From NCBI RefSeq assembly GCF_000024205.1, contig NC_013216.1, positions 3,782,001-3,846,000 of the forward strand: 64,000 bases of DNA, in the 5' to 3' direction. The position numbers and the translations under genes were made by a program. Numbering within the stretch: the first letter of the stretch is position 1; the number at the start of each line of letters is the position of its first letter. Under the pieces are notes generated by a model. The model ran no database searches. It had not been told where the DNA came from and saw only the letters and a program-made list of their open reading frames with translations. Shown here piece by piece: positions 33,060 to 42,254 of the stretch. The stretch is from Desulfofarcimen acetoxidans DSM 771. GTDB lineage: Bacteria > Bacillota > Desulfotomaculia > Desulfotomaculales > Desulfofarciminaceae.

Positions 33060-33548
33060 TTAATATGCTTTCTCTATATAATATATACGGTGATTAATTT
33101 TTTGCTCAGTTATCTCCAGCATCCCGTAACTGGGATAATCCTGGTTGCGGGGGCGCGATATACTGCCCGGATTAAACATTAGAATATTCCCGTATAAAAG
33201 ACTCTCAGCCCGGTGGGTGTGGCCGTAAACTACCACATCAACGCCCAACTCTTCGGCACGCAAAAATAACTTATGAAATCCGTTTTTAATATTATACAGG
33301 TGTCCATGCACCAGATATATTTTTTTCCTTGCCGCCTCAAACATCTCTTCACGCGGGCCGCCGCACCACGTATCACAATTACCGAGAACACCCTTCACAG
33401 GAATATCATCTACCAGCTTTCTTAACTGGTCTATATCCCCGTAACAGTCACCGGCATGCAAAACCAAGTCCAGCCTGCCCATTCTGGACAATGCAATGGG
33501 AACATTACTCAAATCACCATGAGTATCACTAAAAACGCCTATCCTCAA
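33060..33548 (-). CDS. YfcE-type metallophosphoesterase
   Basis: 162 residues from the TTG at 33548 behind a G7 run. It has the calcineurin-like metal-binding motifs: FSDTHGD, HAGDCYGD, GNCD, HGHLYN and GHTHRAE. The MJ0936/YfcE family hydrolyses phosphodiesters, natural substrate unknown. It lies downstream of rph and rdgB, the usual arrangement in clostridia. Confidence 0.9.
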   Translation of the reverse strand: MRIGVFSDTHGDLSNVPIALSRMGRLDLVLHAGDCYGDIDQLRKLVDDIPVKGVLGNCDTWCGGPREEMFEAARKKIYLVHGHLYNIKNGFHKLFLRAEELGVDVVVYGHTHRAESLLYGNILMFNPGSISRPRNQDYPSYGMLEITEQKINHRIYYIEKAY

Positions 33549-33617
33549 AACGGAACCCCCCCGCACCCTTGCTGATTTTTGCCGCCGGTGCTTGGTTACT
33601 TTTATATTAACTAATAT

Positions 33618-34226
33618 TCAAATGTTTTGCAGCAGTTTGGATAATATAACTTTTGCCTCAGCTAAAGCCCTGCCCCTGTGACTGATTTTGTTTTTTAGGG
33701 CTAAGTCCAGCTCAGCAAAGGTCTTATCATATTCCGGCAGGTAAAAAAGAGGATCATAGCCAAAACCCTCTTCCCCGCGCAGATCGGTAATTATAAAGCC
33801 AGAACACACTCCCTCAGCCGTATAAACCGGACCGCCCGGTACAGCTATTGCTGCCACGCAGCGAAATCTGGCGCCGCGTTTTTCTCTTGGCACATCTGTC
33901 AGAAGTCTTAAAAGCTTCTCATTATTAGCTCTGTCATCCTTGGGTTCACCGGCAAACCTGGCTGAATAAACTCCAGGTTCACCGTTCAGGCAGTCTACCT
34001 CCAGCCCTGAGTCATCCGCCAGTACCAACAAGCCTGTATAAGCAGCAGTATCTTTAGCCTTTTTTATGGCATTGGCCTCAAAGGTATCACCGTCTTCCTC
34101 AATTTCAGGGAAATCAGGATATTGTTCTAAAGATAAAACCTCCACCTGGTAGTCCTTCAACAATTCTACTAATTCCCTTACCTTCCCGTTATTACGTGTT
34201 GCCAGAACCAAACGCACTCTAAACAC
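33618..34226 (-). CDS. rdgB: XTP/dITP diphosphatase
   Basis: 202 residues of the HAM1/RdgB family, which removes non-canonical purine nucleotides. Motifs: [72 protein letters not shown]. Start GTG at 34226, overlapping the rph stop by 8 bp; a GTG four codons later is also possible. Overlap shows translational coupling to rph. Confidence 0.95.
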   Translation of the reverse strand: MFRVRLVLATRNNGKVRELVELLKDYQVEVLSLEQYPDFPEIEEDGDTFEANAIKKAKDTAAYTGLLVLADDSGLEVDCLNGEPGVYSARFAGEPKDDRANNEKLLRLLTDVPREKRGARFRCVAAIAVPGGPVYTAEGVCSGFIITDLRGEEGFGYDPLFYLPEYDKTFAELDLALKNKISHRGRALAEAKVILSKLLQNI

Positions 34227-34953
34227 CTACTTTTTTTGCTATACTGCCAAGGACTTCGGACTGAAAGGCAATCAAACTCTTTATCCCACCTGCAGCCAAA
34301 TCCAGCAAACTGTTTACTTCAGCGCGGGAAAAAGTAGCTTCCTCCCCTGTCCCCTGTATTTCCACGAAACGGTCGCCGCCGGTCATTACAATATTCATAT
34401 CCACCTCTGCCGCAGAATCTTCCTTATAACAAAGGTCTAAGACCATTTCATTATTAACCCGACCCACACTGGTAGCAGCAATAAACTCTTTAATCGGAAA
34501 CTTTTTAATTTGCCCGTTTACAGCAAGTTTGTACAATGCATCGGTCATAGCCACAAAAGCCCCGGTAATTGATGCAGTGCGCGTACCCCCGTCAGCCTGT
34601 AAAACGTCACAATCAACTAAGACAGTTCTCTCTCCCAGAGCTTCGAGATTAACTACAGAACGCAAAGCACGCCCGATTAAACGCTGAATTTCCATGGTTC
34701 TCCCGGATACCTTGCCTCTTTCACGGCCGGTTCTCAAATCAGTCGCTCGCGGCAGCATGGCATACTCAGCAGTAACCCAGCCCTTATTCGCACCTCTCAG
34801 GAAAGGAGGCACCTTATCTTCCACTGTCGCAGTACATAACACATGAGTATCCCCTACTTCAATCAATACCGAGCCCTCAGCATACTTATTAAAATTTCTG
34901 GTCATTCTAACCTGTCTCATTTCATCCGGCTTTCTTCCGTCAACCCTGGACAA
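34219..34953 (-). CDS. rph: Ribonuclease PH
   Basis: 244 residues, complete. RNase PH trims tRNA 3' ends by phosphorolysis. It has [35 protein letters not shown], the [17 protein letters not shown] catalytic segment and a final [13 protein letters not shown] helix. The ATG-like start follows AGGAGG near 34960. It heads the rph-rdgB-phosphodiesterase operon. Confidence 0.96.
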   Translation of the reverse strand: MSRVDGRKPDEMRQVRMTRNFNKYAEGSVLIEVGDTHVLCTATVEDKVPPFLRGANKGWVTAEYAMLPRATDLRTGRERGKVSGRTMEIQRLIGRALRSVVNLEALGERTVLVDCDVLQADGGTRTASITGAFVAMTDALYKLAVNGQIKKFPIKEFIAATSVGRVNNEMVLDLCYKEDSAAEVDMNIVMTGGDRFVEIQGTGEEATFSRAEVNSLLDLAAGGIKSLIAFQSEVLGSIAKKVGV

Positions 34954-35029
34954 AGCAACAACCTCCTTAATTAGACAAAGCAGTTAGATAAAAACATATT
35001 TTCGTTAAACCAAATTTACTCTTACAGTA

Positions 35030-35791
35030 TCAAATTTTATATGTACGCCCTTCCCTGGCCAGTTCAACCTTACTGCCAAAACTCTCTTGTGCTTGTGTCA
35101 ACAAGTCTGCCTGCTCGTATTCCGGCCAAAAGTGGGTTATCATTAATTTTTTTGCACCGGCTAATCTCCCTAATTCACCTGCTTGCCTTGCTGTCATGTG
35201 GCTTCCGGACAAAATCGAAGTATCACTGTCGAACCCGCTGGCTTCACTGAGCAGCAAATCAGCCCCTCTAAAAAAATCAACCAGTTCACTGGAATAGGCG
35301 GTATCACCTGTATAAACAAATTGCGTTAAACCCTCAATACGCACAGCATAACAAGGCTTCTTATGCACAGTCGGCATAAAACGCAATTTTAAACCGCCCA
35401 GCTGCCAATTGCCGGTACCGCTATACGAATCCGGGGACAGGCTGTCTATTGCTTTAACTGCAAAAGCATCACCATAACCGGAAATCTCCGTAAAGTTTGC
35501 CGCCGGTTCCGAAGGCATAAGCAAAGTGAGCGGTCCCTGTCTGGATTTATCTCTGATGGCTCCTGCCACAGCATGTCGCAAAGCATAAACATCGCTATAA
35601 TGATCCGGGTGAAAATGAGTTATCACTAAAGCTGTCAGAGAGCGAAAATCCAACACCTGCATCAACCTGCTCAGACTTCCGTGCCCAATATCTAACATTA
35701 TATTTATGTCCCCGTCTTGCAATAAATAACCCGAACAGGCCCCACCGGCGCGGGGGTAAGGTGCCCAGCATCCCAATACGGTTAATTGCAT
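35030..35791 (-). CDS. MBL-fold metallohydrolase (RNase Z-like)
   Basis: 253 residues with the metallo-beta-lactamase signature THFHPDHYSD, the later metal ligands FVYTGDTAYS and ITHFWPEYE, and an SGSHMTARQAGELGRLA segment. It belongs to the RNase Z/ElaC-like branch with a short exosite, often of unknown substrate. Begins MQLTVLGCWAPYPRAGGACSG. A single gene with its own AAGGGG ribosome site. Confidence 0.88.
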   Translation of the reverse strand: MQLTVLGCWAPYPRAGGACSGYLLQDGDINIMLDIGHGSLSRLMQVLDFRSLTALVITHFHPDHYSDVYALRHAVAGAIRDKSRQGPLTLLMPSEPAANFTEISGYGDAFAVKAIDSLSPDSYSGTGNWQLGGLKLRFMPTVHKKPCYAVRIEGLTQFVYTGDTAYSSELVDFFRGADLLLSEASGFDSDTSILSGSHMTARQAGELGRLAGAKKLMITHFWPEYEQADLLTQAQESFGSKVELAREGRTYKI

Positions 35792-35893
35792 ATTAACCCC
35801 CCTTTTGAAATACCTTTTCTACTGTTTAATTTCTCAAAGATTGTAATTCATGCATGGTAAACCTGCATGTGTATTCTTCTGCAGCAGTTAAAT

Positions 35894-36721
35894 CTAAACA
35901 TTCCGGCAACCAAAAATACAGCAGCCAATCGCTCCGTTAAATTCAGGATAATCGGGAACCAGTACTTTGACACCCAACTCCTCCTTCAGTATTTCTCTTA
36001 TGGCCAGGTTATAAGCCACCCCACCGGTAAACACCAGCGCTTGGCTCAAAAGTTTGCTTAACATAGGCTTCAGACGCTTAAAAATACTGTAATTTACCCC
36101 GGCTGCCAAACTGCTGATGGAGTACCCTTCCACTATCTTGCCAATCAACTCAGTTTCCCCAAAAATAGCACAGGTAGCCGTCAATTCCACCGGATCCAGT
36201 CTATGACGGCTAAGTTCCTTTAAATCAATCTCCAGCACGGCAGCCATATTTTCCAGGTAGCGGCCGGTACTGGCAGCGCACTTGTCGTTAGTTTGAAAAT
36301 CTGCCATACGACCGCCTTTTACCAGCACAACTTTGCTGTCCTGCCCACCTAAATCCAGTAGAGTAAAATCCTTAAGACCTGTCTGAAAATTAGCTCCCAA
36401 CACATGAGCCTTTATTTCAACTATATTTTCTGCTCCCTTAAGCTTCACTGTCTGGCGGCCATAACCTGTAGCCACAACCTTTGCCGGTGCATTTATTCCA
36501 TAAGCCGGCCCGCTTAAATCACCGGCAAACTTTTCGTTTATCGCCCTCACTTCCCGGTCAAGACCCAGATTTGTAAAATCTACTGTCAATTGGCCATCCT
36601 TCATTCTACCAAATTTCTTATAGAAACCAATGGTATCGAATTTATAAAAGGAAAAGCTCTCATCCTCTCTCATAACGGCGATTTTCACGTTTCTACTGCC
36701 CAGATCAATTCCCCACAGCAA
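35894..36721 (-). CDS. Acyl-CoA dehydratase activase (BadF/HgdC-type ATPase)
   Basis: 275 residues of the ASKHA ATPase fold: GIDLGSRNVKIAVM phosphate loop 1, TLLDLGGQDSKVV phosphate loop 2, NDKCAASTGRYLENMA with the cysteine that ligates the bridging [4Fe-4S] cluster, CAIFGETELIG with the second candidate cysteine, and VFTGGVAYN. Activases of this class donate an electron to 2-hydroxyacyl-CoA dehydratases or benzoyl-CoA-type reductases at the cost of ATP. It follows the dehydratase-subunit gene by 6 bp. Confidence 0.92.
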   Translation of the reverse strand: MLWGIDLGSRNVKIAVMREDESFSFYKFDTIGFYKKFGRMKDGQLTVDFTNLGLDREVRAINEKFAGDLSGPAYGINAPAKVVATGYGRQTVKLKGAENIVEIKAHVLGANFQTGLKDFTLLDLGGQDSKVVLVKGGRMADFQTNDKCAASTGRYLENMAAVLEIDLKELSRHRLDPVELTATCAIFGETELIGKIVEGYSISSLAAGVNYSIFKRLKPMLSKLLSQALVFTGGVAYNLAIREILKEELGVKVLVPDYPEFNGAIGCCIFGCRNV

Positions 36722-36727
36722 TTTTTG

Positions 36728-37705
36728 TCACCTCAACATTTCCAAATAAGCATCCACTCTCATACGTGTCCGGGCATCAAGGCTGTTGGGCATATCCCCC
36801 TCCAGAGTTAACACGGGGAGACTCAGTCTTTCTCTGATAATCAAATCCTCAATCTGGCGAAAACAAAAACTCTGGGCATAATGAATAATCCCATCTATAT
36901 TTCGCCTTTCTATCTCCCTCTCTATGTCTGCAAGTCGATAGAATATGCCATAGGGATAGGTATACTTCCTGTACTGCTCAACAAAATCACCCACACTATC
37001 GGGCATGGTAAACTGTCTCTGTGTTTCATTATATACCACCCTGGCCCCACGCTCTTCAAGATAGGCATAAAGATCATCACAAATAGGCGGCACACCTATA
37101 TAGCCAAGACGTATTTTTTCCTGTTTGGGAGCAGTTTCATTAGACCCTTTTAAAAAGTCTTCTACCCGTTTATTAAACTCTTCCGGGTTGCCGTTAAAAT
37201 CACTGCAGCAAACCTGGTAAAAATGATTGTCCCAGCCGCTAACCAGATTGCTCCTCCAAGTCATTTCATCTAATTTCCTGACCTTTTCACGCACCTTATT
37301 TAATTTTTGTCTGGCCTCATATACCTGCTGCCAGTTAACCCCAAAGGCCTCCATCAGCTTTTCTATCTGCAGTTTCAACATATCATAATCCCTGTCATAG
37401 GGATAAGCAAAAGGTATTACATTGATTCCCGTTAATTGCAGGGTTTCCATCAAAGCATGGGTATTGCTGCAATCGCCCTGAGTCACTGCAATTAAGGTTT
37501 TAATTTGCTCATCTTTGCGAACAGTACTATAAATGCCTTTAATCCAGGCACAGATATTGCGCGGATAACCGGCCATTTCGGCTTCTTCCACCAGAAGCCG
37601 GGGATTGCTAGAAGCAATAAAACTGTTATTTAAATCCACCGGCTGCCAACCCGCCGCATATACTACTTCAACCGGTATCGTAGTTGTAATTCCTACCTTG
37701 GGCAA
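36728..37705 (-). CDS. 2-hydroxyacyl-CoA dehydratase-like subunit (HgdB family)
   Basis: About 325 residues from the TTG at 37705, behind AGGGGG. The N-terminal KVGITTTIPVEVVYAAGWQPVDLN and VTQGDCSNTHALMETL, central GYIGVPPICDDLYAYLEERG and C-terminal IDGIIHYAQSFCFRQIEDL match the HgdB/FldC-like subunits, with cysteines placed to hold a [4Fe-4S] cluster. Only one such subunit is present where true dehydratases have two, so this belongs to the single-subunit group of unknown substrate, paired with the downstream activase. Confidence 0.88.
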   Translation of the reverse strand: MPKVGITTTIPVEVVYAAGWQPVDLNNSFIASSNPRLLVEEAEMAGYPRNICAWIKGIYSTVRKDEQIKTLIAVTQGDCSNTHALMETLQLTGINVIPFAYPYDRDYDMLKLQIEKLMEAFGVNWQQVYEARQKLNKVREKVRKLDEMTWRSNLVSGWDNHFYQVCCSDFNGNPEEFNKRVEDFLKGSNETAPKQEKIRLGYIGVPPICDDLYAYLEERGARVVYNETQRQFTMPDSVGDFVEQYRKYTYPYGIFYRLADIEREIERRNIDGIIHYAQSFCFRQIEDLIIRERLSLPVLTLEGDMPNSLDARTRMRVDAYLEMLR

Positions 37706-37825
37706 TAGAAAACCCCCTAACAAATGGTCGAATATACCAATCTTTTTGACCTATATAATTTTACAACGATTAATTAATACAGTCTACCCCCATTTCGACA
37801 TCTATAACATTATTCCGATTGTCCC

Positions 37826-37915
37826 TCAAAAGCAACTTTCGAGCAGCAATGGCACTCGTGCACGCTGGAAATTATGCGGTACTAACCTTAACTTATCTAC
37901 AAATCCATTACAAGC
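37826..37915 (+). repeat. Dispersed ~85-bp repeat, copy B
   Basis: AAGCAACTTTCGAGC, then TGGCACTCGTGCACGCTGGA and AATTATGCGGTACTAACCTTA. It matches copies A and C. It lies upstream of the divergent HgdB-like gene in an otherwise empty interval. Confidence 0.65.
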
Positions 37916-37935
37916 ATAATTTGCTAGAGTAATAT

Positions 37936-37970
37936 CAAAGCAGGCCTGTTAACAGGCCTGCTTTGGAAAA
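37936..37970. terminator. Palindromic terminator of the amidase gene
   Basis: CAAAGCAGGCCTG, loop TTAA, CAGGCCTGCTTTG, a 13-bp perfect stem just after the amidase stop on the minus strand. Confidence 0.8.
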
Positions 37971-37977
37971 TAAATAC

Positions 37978-39408
37978 TTACTGAATATCACGATAATAAT
38001 TATTTATACCCTGAACAATTGCCTGAGCCGCCTTACTGCGAAAGTCGGCTGTTTTCAACAGGGACTCTTCCTCCGGGTTAGATATAAAAGCCAGTTCAGC
38101 TAAAGCAGAAGTCATATTGGAAGTTCTCAATACAGCAAAATTATTATATAGAACTCCCCTGTCCTTGCGCCCCAAACCTGCTATCAGAGCGGACTGAATA
38201 TATGTGCTCAAGACTTTTCCTTCCTCAGAACGATAGTGAGTACTGGTGCCTGAAGGAGTCTGTGCTTCACTGGAGTTTATATGCACACTGACAAATAAAT
38301 CAGCATTCAGGCTGTTAGCATAGTCAGTCCTCTCGTCAAGTCCTACATAGGTGTCATCTGTTCTGGTCAGCACAGCGTCATAGCCGGAGTTCTTCAGCAA
38401 GTCAACAACCTGACGTGAAACGTCCAAGGTTACATCTTTTTCATATAAGCCGGTACAACCGATAGCCCCACAATCCTTACCACCATGTCCGGGATCTATC
38501 GCAATTAGCTTCTTGCCGCTTTTAACCACAGTCCGCTGTCCTTTATCTAACTGAACAGTTAAGGTTTTTTGGTCACTTGACAAAGTAGTTTTATATCCTG
38601 ACTGTTTCATTAAATCAAGCACAACTCTGGACTTAACCGGTTCCTTGCTATATAAAGCAGTGCGAACTTGCTGAACAATATTTGAAGATACTTGCATAGT
38701 GGAAGGTATGTCCCCCGGTATTACTCCAGTTAAATCCAAAACTAATCTAGACGGGTTGTCAATAGTAAAGGCGCTTAACTGCATTTTACCTGTGGCATAG
38801 ACAGTAACAACTACTTCATCACTATTGTCACACACATCTATCTTAGTAAGTTCCCCCCCGTCCCAGACAAAAGGCTGTTCCCCGGTTTTGCTGCCTGAGT
38901 TGTTTGTATCACTGGAGTTGTTCGAGTTGCCGGTGCTGCCCGTGTTATTGGAGTTATCGGTGCTGCCGGAGTTACCAGCAGATGCAAGCTTACCCTCTCT
39001 TGGCCGGAGCCATTCAGGCAGAGTCACCTCTTTTTGTGCTGTTGCAGCTGTTTGAGCAGGTTTAACCTGATTATCGTTACTACCGGCCCCAGCGTAGAGC
39101 CAGTCTGCCGAATCGTCAGAATTCTGCTCACTAAGATTTAAAAAACTGCTTAAAACCCAACCGTCACCGTTAGACAGCTTAACCTTGTACCAATCACCGG
39201 ATTTTTCCAGAACAGTAACACTATCACCCTTATTTAACTCTCCAACAATATCGGAGGTTGTACCAGGTCCCTCCCTGACATTAATATTGTCACCGTTGAC
39301 TGAAGCTACGGAAGCTGCCAGCACACCGGAAGGCAACAGGAGCAGGGCCGCAAACAAAACCCAAAAACCAAACAGACCTTTCATTTTACCCTTCAACATC
39401 CCATACAT
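37978..39408 (-). CDS. N-acetylmuramoyl-L-alanine amidase (SH3b + AMIN + Amidase_3)
   Basis: 476 residues from the ATG at 39408 (GAGAGGG upstream). Order: signal peptide (LFGFWVLFAALLLLPSGVLA), bacterial SH3 domain (INVREGPGTTSDIVGELNKG), Ser/Asn-rich linker with repeats of SGSTDNSNN type (~145-190), AMIN domain (~195-300), and catalytic Amidase_3 domain. Zinc ligands are visible in DPGHGGKDCGA, GLYEKDVTLD and VSVHINSS, with the catalytic glutamate in ALAELAFISNPEEE. It cuts the lactyl-amide bond of peptidoglycan, outside the membrane; likely in cell separation or sporulation. Confidence 0.95.
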   Translation of the reverse strand: MYGMLKGKMKGLFGFWVLFAALLLLPSGVLAASVASVNGDNINVREGPGTTSDIVGELNKGDSVTVLEKSGDWYKVKLSNGDGWVLSSFLNLSEQNSDDSADWLYAGAGSNDNQVKPAQTAATAQKEVTLPEWLRPREGKLASAGNSGSTDNSNNTGSTGNSNNSSDTNNSGSKTGEQPFVWDGGELTKIDVCDNSDEVVVTVYATGKMQLSAFTIDNPSRLVLDLTGVIPGDIPSTMQVSSNIVQQVRTALYSKEPVKSRVVLDLMKQSGYKTTLSSDQKTLTVQLDKGQRTVVKSGKKLIAIDPGHGGKDCGAIGCTGLYEKDVTLDVSRQVVDLLKNSGYDAVLTRTDDTYVGLDERTDYANSLNADLFVSVHINSSEAQTPSGTSTHYRSEEGKVLSTYIQSALIAGLGRKDRGVLYNNFAVLRTSNMTSALAELAFISNPEEESLLKTADFRSKAAQAIVQGINNYYRDIQ

Positions 39409-39568
39409 TCTAAACCCTCTCAATATAATTTGATTATATATAAACATTCAACATTTTATTTGCAATTCCTTCTCTAATTGCCAAAGAAAATCCGATAAAA
39501 ATATGAACAATTACATATTTTTTATTATTATCACAGATAACTATAATGTCACTGGAGGAGGAATAGTA

Positions 39569-40498
39569 GTGGTAAAAGGAACTAGTATATGGATAATTAT
39601 TTTTTTCGTTTCGTACTTTACCTTTATCTCGAACGTAGAAGCAAATACAGTTTGCCCTTTTAATTGCGAACAGGAACGAGTCCTGTACTTATGCTCACCC
39701 AATATGAAAGGAAAAGATGTACAGGAATTGCAGGAGCAATTAATGGATTTAGGTTTATATGAGGATAAAATTGATGGCGTATTCGGTCCAAGCACAGCCC
39801 AAGCAGTGCAGGCTTTGCAAGAAAAACATGGGGTAAAAACAGACGGTATTGTTAACGTCACTATCTGGGCCATGCTGCTATCCGAGCATGGTGCAACGGT
39901 AACACAAAAAGAATCACCACCGCCACAGGGCAAGCCCAGTATCGTAGTCGATACAGTAAACCGCACATTGACAGTGTTTATTGACAACGAACCTTATCGT
40001 CAATATTATGTGGCTGTCGGCAAACCGGAAACACCCACACCGATAGGCAGTTGGACAGTTGTCCGCAAAGCCATGAACTGGGGGACAGGTTTTGGCACGA
40101 GATGGATTGGTTTGAACGTACCATGGGGTATTTTCGGCATTCACGGTACCAATAAACCCTACAGTATCGGCGGATATGAAAGCCACGGCTGTATCCGGAT
40201 GCATAATTCCAACGTGGAAGCAATTTATCCGTTAATATCCGTCGGAACCCCTGTTTATATTACCGGAAACCCCTTTGGTGTGCCTAATCATACTCACCGC
40301 ATACTCTCACTGGGTGAGAGAGGCTCAGATGTAGCGGAAGTACAGAGGATTTTAAAAAAGCGGGGTTACTATAAAGGCGATATCAACGGCTTATTCAACA
40401 AGGAAATAAAAGAGGCCATCGAAAAACTGCGAAAAGATAAGCGCCTTCTCCATGATGACCGGGTAGATTTAGAAATCTACCAAGCACTGGGGTTATAA
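39569..40498 (+). CDS. L,D-transpeptidase with peptidoglycan-binding domains
   Basis: About 309 residues from the GTG at 39569, placed 8 bases behind GGAGGAGG. Order: signal peptide/N-terminal helix (SIWIIIFFVSYFTFISNVEA), PG_binding_1 domain (LQEQLMDLGLYEDKIDGVFG), YkuD catalytic domain with HGTNKP and the SHGCIRM catalytic cysteine, and a second PG_binding_1 domain at the C-terminus (VQRILKKRGYYKGDINGLF). It makes 3-3 cross-links or anchors proteins in the wall. Divergent from the amidase gene. Confidence 0.93.
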   Translation: MVKGTSIWIIIFFVSYFTFISNVEANTVCPFNCEQERVLYLCSPNMKGKDVQELQEQLMDLGLYEDKIDGVFGPSTAQAVQALQEKHGVKTDGIVNVTIWAMLLSEHGATVTQKESPPPQGKPSIVVDTVNRTLTVFIDNEPYRQYYVAVGKPETPTPIGSWTVVRKAMNWGTGFGTRWIGLNVPWGIFGIHGTNKPYSIGGYESHGCIRMHNSNVEAIYPLISVGTPVYITGNPFGVPNHTHRILSLGERGSDVAEVQRILKKRGYYKGDINGLFNKEIKEAIEKLRKDKRLLHDDRVDLEIYQALGL

Positions 40499-40500
40499 CC

Positions 40501-41856
40501 TTAATTATTGTTATTAGTCTCTGTACGTACCGGTCTCCTTCTGGTTTGTTTTGGACGGGCATATTTTTTCTTTAATTTCGGTACTATAAAAAGCACATAG
40601 GCCAAACAGAAAATTAATCCCGCAAGCAAATAGACAGCAATAAGCAGGTTTGTGCTTAAAACTGCAACGGCCAGCACAGAAAAAATCAAAAAGCAAGCGG
40701 CGGGAACCAGCTTACCGCCCTTGACCCTGTAGCAACGTGATAACTCAGGCTCTTTGGAGCGTAAGCGAATAACAGCCAACCCGACCAGAGCATAAACAAT
40801 AGATTCCATGGCCGCAGCCATATTGATCAGCACCATATACCGTCCGGTCAGGACAACAGTCGCAGAGATTACAAAAGAAGCGACAAATAAAAAACATATG
40901 GCCGCCCAGGGCGTAAAGAAGCGCGCGCTAACTCTGGCAAAAACCTGCGGCAGAACATGCTCGCGGGCTGAGGCATACATAAACCGTGAAACACTGATTA
41001 ACCCGGCGTTGAAAGTGGTTATCGAAGCAACCAGGCTTAAAATCGTCATCCATACGAATCCCGGTTCTCCCAAAACGGCTTTGGCAAACAATATCTGAGG
41101 CACTGAGGAAGCCTGGAGAACTTGCTTATCAACGCTAACTGTCATTGACAGGGTAAAAAGCGCATAGGTAATGCTTAACAAGCCTATAGCCAAAAACATA
41201 CCCCTGGAGATTACCTTGTTGTCAATGACTTCTTCCGCCAGCGGTGTGATCCACTCAAAACCTACAAATAAAAAGACACCCACAGCTACCGCGTTAATAA
41301 TACCCGTAGGACTACCCGGGGATACCAGCGATTGCCATTCAATGCCAAACTTACTTATCCCGATTAACGACATAATCATCAAGGATAAGACAAGACCGTA
41401 TGTAAATACATCCTGAAAGGCACCAGCTATTTTAATGCCTCTGATATTCATGGCCGTGACCAGTAAAAGCATTAATGAAATCCAGAATAAAGAGGTAGTT
41501 CCGGGAAACACCTCTTTAAAGACACCGGCCAGCACATAACTCTCAGCACCTATGACTCCTAAAAGCACCGCCATATATAAAAGAGCTACGGTCAAGGCCA
41601 ATTTTTCGTTAAAAGCCCGGCCAAAATACAGCCTTATCCCGGCTGCAGAAGGAAGCGCCGCATTTAGTTCAGAAAAACAGGCGGCCGATAATAAACATAA
41701 AAGCCCGCCCGTAAGAATGGCCAGCCAGACACTGTCACCGGCCATAAAACCCGCTACCTGTACTGCAGCAACAAAAGAAGAGCTGGCAAAAGTCAACCCG
41801 GCACTGGCAGCCACCACAGTACGAAGCGACAGGACTCGCTTCAACCTCAAAATCAT
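40501..41856 (-). CDS. APC family amino acid permease
   Basis: 451 residues with about 12 membrane helices. The unwound-helix motif near the N-terminus (VVAASAGLTFASSSFVAAVQ) and EWITPLAEEVIDNKVISRGM (helix 6-7 region with the conserved glutamates) identify the APC superfamily. The substrate cannot be read; an amino acid or amine is likely. It overlaps the upstream SCP2-like gene by 4 bp (ATGA), so both are translated from one message. Confidence 0.88.
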   Translation of the reverse strand: MILRLKRVLSLRTVVAASAGLTFASSSFVAAVQVAGFMAGDSVWLAILTGGLLCLLSAACFSELNAALPSAAGIRLYFGRAFNEKLALTVALLYMAVLLGVIGAESYVLAGVFKEVFPGTTSLFWISLMLLLVTAMNIRGIKIAGAFQDVFTYGLVLSLMIMSLIGISKFGIEWQSLVSPGSPTGIINAVAVGVFLFVGFEWITPLAEEVIDNKVISRGMFLAIGLLSITYALFTLSMTVSVDKQVLQASSVPQILFAKAVLGEPGFVWMTILSLVASITTFNAGLISVSRFMYASAREHVLPQVFARVSARFFTPWAAICFLFVASFVISATVVLTGRYMVLINMAAAMESIVYALVGLAVIRLRSKEPELSRCYRVKGGKLVPAACFLIFSVLAVAVLSTNLLIAVYLLAGLIFCLAYVLFIVPKLKKKYARPKQTRRRPVRTETNNNN

Positions 41857-42206
41857 TCACCCCAAATCAGCAAAGAGATAAAATCTAAGCGCAATATATC
41901 CTCTTCCGATCCAAGAATTTTCAAGGTTCCGTTGATATAAGGCTCGGTAGGGGTTATATCTCCGTAAAACAAATCAGCTAAAACTTCGCTGTCCGCTTCT
42001 ACCGTTAAGTCAGGATTTTGCGCTGCCCCCTCTTTGATTTCAAGTACACCCTTTTCCAGAACCATGGTAAACTGCGACTGATTGTCCCTGACCAGGATAC
42101 TAATTACACGATTCCAATCCCGGTTCATTATTTTTAATCGCTCATTCTTCTGGTAGTTATCTAAAAAACACATGAGACTTTCTTTAATTTCCTGGTGCGT
42201 AGCCAT
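41853..42206 (-). CDS. SCP2 sterol-carrier-like domain protein
   Basis: 117 residues: RVISILVRDNQSQFTMVLEKGVLEIKEGAAQNPDLTVEADSEVLADLFYG is the SCP2/alkyl sulfatase-tail type fold, which binds hydrophobic ligands. It is a stand-alone domain. It overlaps the APC permease by 4 bp and lies 48 bp after the quinate-dehydrogenase-like gene. Its role is unknown. Confidence 0.82.
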   Translation of the reverse strand: MATHQEIKESLMCFLDNYQKNERLKIMNRDWNRVISILVRDNQSQFTMVLEKGVLEIKEGAAQNPDLTVEADSEVLADLFYGDITPTEPYINGTLKILGSEEDILRLDFISLLIWGE

Positions 42207-42254
42207 AAATTGTCCTCCAATTATTTAGAAACCATTGCTCTTAAGCCACAATCC

